A stretch of 7,820 nucleotides of DNA from the NCBI GenBank assembly GCA_021772695.1, contig JAJFLL010000361.1, forward strand, positions 1-7,820, written 5' to 3'. The DNA is from Deltaproteobacteria bacterium. Lineage in GTDB: Bacteria > UBA10199 > DSSB01. The notes below the pieces were generated by a model, which worked only from the letters and a program-made list of their open reading frames with translations, searched no databases and was not told the origin of the DNA. Of this stretch, positions 5,638 through 7,820 are shown piece after piece. The stretch's first letter is position 1, and each line of letters begins with the position of its first letter. The translations under genes and the position numbers were made by a program.

Positions 5638-6681
5638 CTAGGGATGCACGATCGCTACCGCATCTAAATCAAAGCCAGCATTGGTACCGCTGCCCGAGTC
5701 ACTTAAATCTTGAATGCGCACATAGCGAACCCAAGGCAGGCCAAGATCCTCTAAATCAAAGGCGTCGCCGCCTGCACTTTCGGGATCGGTGGGGTCGATG
5801 GAATTGGTCAGGACGTTGGCCAATACAGGAGTATGACCTGCACAGCCGGAGAATCCGCCAACCCGATCTTCGAAATCGCAGGAATAGGTAAAAAATTCTA
5901 CCCCATTCTGACTCACTGAGATTTCCCCTAACTCGACAAAAACGGCATTGGGGTTGCCCCCAATCTGAAAGGGATTCTCAAAGACAATAAAATCAGGACC
6001 GGGACCATCCATAATCGGAGAGTCGGATTTCAGTACAATGCTGCCTCCGGCACCTAAGGATAGGACGTCGAATCCACCCTGATTGAGGCCCTGGCCTTGG
6101 GGGCCCCCGAGAACGATGTTAGGAAAATCACTGCCCCCAAATCCAGCATGGGGACCGGGAAGAAACTCCACCACCTCATCCATGAAGGGATCGGAGGGCA
6201 CGGGATCGGGAATTTCCGGATCTGGGCTTGGAGCTTCCTCAGGATTTTCTGGGGTATTTGGATCCTGGGAAACTTCGGGTTTTTCTATTTCGGGCGGGGA
6301 ACCGGGCAATACCTGCGCTGCCATTTCGATTCTTTGCCCGGAAAAATGAACGCGCACGGTGAAGTTCCCGGGGTTGACCCCGAGTAAAATTCCAGGGCTT
6401 GGAAATTGGGCCACGGAAACATTCGAGGTATACCAAGCGACCGGGCCACCAGAATTTCCACCGCGCAATTCCAATGGCAGGGATTCTCCGGTGTAGAGCG
6501 TGAGTGGGTTTTGCACCTCTTGACCCTCAAGCCATAAACTTAAGGCTTCATCATTTTCTGTGCCCGCGGTGATGGCATAGCTGGGACGCGTGTAGTTGCC
6601 GCCATTGCCACAAGCGCCTAAGGCGGTGAGGAAAGACAGCAAGCCCACCAGTTTTAACCTTCTCTTAGTAGGTGATCGCAT
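5638..6681 (-). CDS. Surface lipoprotein: Ig-like domain, Pro/Glu linker, conserved 'DGPGxDFxVFENPF' domain
   Basis: 347 residues. The signal ends in lipobox LGAC with Cys24, so it should be lipid-anchored. Residues ~45-126 resemble a bacterial Ig-like (BIG2) domain (VAWYTSNVSVAQFPSPGILL, then GNFTVRV). Residues ~128-168 are a Pro/Glu/Asp-rich spacer. Residues ~170-347 form a compact domain with SLGAGGSIVL, DGPGPDFIVFENPF, VSQNGVEFFTYSC, SAGGDAFDLEDLGL, RYVRIQDL and GFDLDAVAIVH, a pattern I recall from proteins annotated only as 'cell surface protein'. Its conserved acidic residues suggest metal binding, and Cys268/Cys280 may form a disulfide. ATG 6681 has GGGAG 8 nt upstream (6690-6694) and overlaps the end of the preceding propeller gene by 17 nt, which indicates co-translation. 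A role in ligand capture is inferred from its position between two propeller genes in a btu-type locus. Confidence 0.88.
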   Translation of the reverse strand: MRSPTKRRLKLVGLLSFLTALGACGNGGNYTRPSYAITAGTENDEALSLWLEGQEVQNPLTLYTGESLPLELRGGNSGGPVAWYTSNVSVAQFPSPGILLGVNPGNFTVRVHFSGQRIEMAAQVLPGSPPEIEKPEVSQDPNTPENPEEAPSPDPEIPDPVPSDPFMDEVVEFLPGPHAGFGGSDFPNIVLGGPQGQGLNQGGFDVLSLGAGGSIVLKSDSPIMDGPGPDFIVFENPFQIGGNPNAVFVELGEISVSQNGVEFFTYSCDFEDRVGGFSGCAGHTPVLANVLTNSIDPTDPESAGGDAFDLEDLGLPWVRYVRIQDLSDSGSGTNAGFDLDAVAIVHP

Positions 6682-7820
6682 TGGAAAGACTCCCAGGATT
6701 GCTCGTCAAGACCCATAGATCCGGTCCGGTAAAATCTTCACCTGGTTGGCCCGGTCGCAAAGCCATGGGGCCTGCTCCGGTCACACCGGGGTTATTGGGG
6801 AAGGCAAAATCCAAGGCTTGTGGCAGAAAACCTAAATCGTTCGAGTTCAGATCCACCGCACGGATACTCGATTGGTTGAAACTTGAAGCAAAGAGGACCT
6901 CACCACCAAAGGCGATTTCCTGATCGGAGATAAAGTCATCGATGGCATTGGTTAAGCGGATGGGATCGTTGCCACCCCGCAAAATTTTCATGGCGGCCAA
7001 GTCAATTTGGTAAATTTCGCTAAAGGCTGCCGACCCCACGAAACCTAATTGCTGGGCTTCGTCAATGGCCAGCGGTTGGAAGTTTGCGGCCACCTTGCCT
7101 AGGTTCAGCACGTTGACCACACTTAGAGATTGGGTGTTGACCTCGCTGAGAAAGGAATCGCTCTGCGGCAGATTGACTCCGCCTTGCAGGGAGGTGTCTC
7201 CGGTGGAAGTGACGAAGAGTCGATTGGCGAATACGGTAAGGGCGGTGACGTTGTGGCCTGGGAGTACCAAGAAGGGTTTGGACGCCTTGGTCAAATAGGG
7301 TGCGTTGGCCTGAACATCGTAGATTAATAAAATGCCTTGGATGTAAAAGGATTCGCCGCCGGCATCAAAACAGGCATTGGACATGGTGACGAAGAGATGG
7401 TTGCCCACCACGGCCAAGGCAGCGGGAAAGGATGGGTTGAAGGGGCCCGGGCCTACCGAACTTTTTACACCATTGCCGTCACAATCTCCCGGCACCGAAT
7501 AGGGTAGCGAGGCGGTCAGGTTGATGGCCTCGGTGACGTCAACGGCACCTAAAAATTGACCGGTGGTCGGGTTAAATACGACCACATGGGTCCATCCGAG
7601 CAGGTAGGCACGGTCCGGTCCGGTGATATAGAGATTATTCGGAAAGGCGGCCTCGGTGACGGTGCTGGCATCGAAGATGGAAAATTTATTGGAGACCTGA
7701 CCGGTGGCCAAGTCGATGGGGATGACCGCTGTTGGATTAAAGGAAATCACAAAGGCCGTATCGTCCATTCCCGCAATGTCTGGGATCACCAATGCCGGGG
7801 GAAAATCACTGCCCAAATTA
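6665..7820 (-). CDS. Beta-propeller-like protein, N-terminus cut by right edge
   Basis: About 385 residues are visible. The frame is open to the last base of the window, so the first in-frame TTG (7816) is not evidence of a start; the signal sequence must lie outside. Blade-like repeats are visible: TAFVISFNPTAVIPIDLATG, AYLLGWTHVVVFNPTTGQFL, HLFVTMSNACF, GILLIYDVQ, RLFVTSTGD, EIYQIDLAAMKIL, GEVLFASSFNQSSIRAVDLN and a terminal DLWVLTSN. These alternate 'lookup' and 'identifier' strands as in YncE/YVTN proteins. The loop PGDCDGNGV looks like a calcium-binding loop, and a second Cys (NACFDAGG) may pair with it. It ends in TAA inside the start of the lipoprotein gene. It is only loosely similar to the propeller at 4072-5601, so the two are not recent duplicates. 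An exported surface ligand-binding role is inferred. Confidence 0.82.
   Translation of the reverse strand, partial: NLGSDFPPALVIPDIAGMDDTAFVISFNPTAVIPIDLATGQVSNKFSIFDASTVTEAAFPNNLYITGPDRAYLLGWTHVVVFNPTTGQFLGAVDVTEAINLTASLPYSVPGDCDGNGVKSSVGPGPFNPSFPAALAVVGNHLFVTMSNACFDAGGESFYIQGILLIYDVQANAPYLTKASKPFLVLPGHNVTALTVFANRLFVTSTGDTSLQGGVNLPQSDSFLSEVNTQSLSVVNVLNLGKVAANFQPLAIDEAQQLGFVGSAAFSEIYQIDLAAMKILRGGNDPIRLTNAIDDFISDQEIAFGGEVLFASSFNQSSIRAVDLNSNDLGFLPQALDFAFPNNPGVTGAGPMALRPGQPGEDFTGPDLWVLTSNPGSLSNAITY

Noticed and set aside
6083..6387. Two overlapping plus-strand ORFs
   Set aside because: Antisense shadows of the Pro/Glu linker and adjacent domain of the surface lipoprotein.

Overview
All recognisable genes in this window lie on the minus strand and read from right to left. 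The gene content suggests a Gram-negative, deltaproteobacteria-like organism (Myxococcota, Bdellovibrionota or a related uncultured lineage). The signs are outer-surface lipoproteins, a Gly/Ser/Asp 'DGG/DAG' linker of the kind common in those groups, a TPR protein and an L,D-transpeptidase. Base composition looks intermediate, near half G+C. The taxonomic guess is inference; no rRNA or marker gene is present.

Right half (7820 to 3262), a run of exported or surface proteins with overlapping or nearly touching ends: a beta-propeller-like protein cut by the window edge (6665-7820); a lipoprotein with an Ig-like domain, a Pro/Glu linker and a conserved surface domain (5638-6681); a second YncE-like beta-propeller protein behind a Gly/Asp-rich linker (4072-5601); and a lipoprotein made of two similar OB-like halves (3262-4068).

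Middle (2979-3261): a gene-free, partly AT-rich spacer. It holds a candidate promoter with a perfect TTGACA box inside a 13-bp palindrome, further inverted repeats and several hairpins. No cobalamin riboswitch was recognised.

Left half (2948 to 1): a TPR protein, a BtuF-like periplasmic cobalamin-binding protein, a YkuD L,D-transpeptidase, a possible 58-residue membrane protein, and the N-terminal half of a BtuC/FecCD-type permease that runs off the left edge. A perfect 47-bp direct repeat containing a hairpin flanks and enters the small ORF.

Working model (inference): this is a cobalamin or other corrinoid uptake locus. Surface propeller proteins and the Ig/surface-domain lipoprotein would capture ligand at the outer membrane, an outer-membrane transporter outside the window would pass it inward, and BtuF plus the BtuC-type permease would complete uptake. 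The arrangement recalls Bacteroidetes loci where the surface propeller BtuG works with BtuB, but in a different kind of bacterium. An iron-siderophore or haem substrate cannot be excluded from sequence alone.
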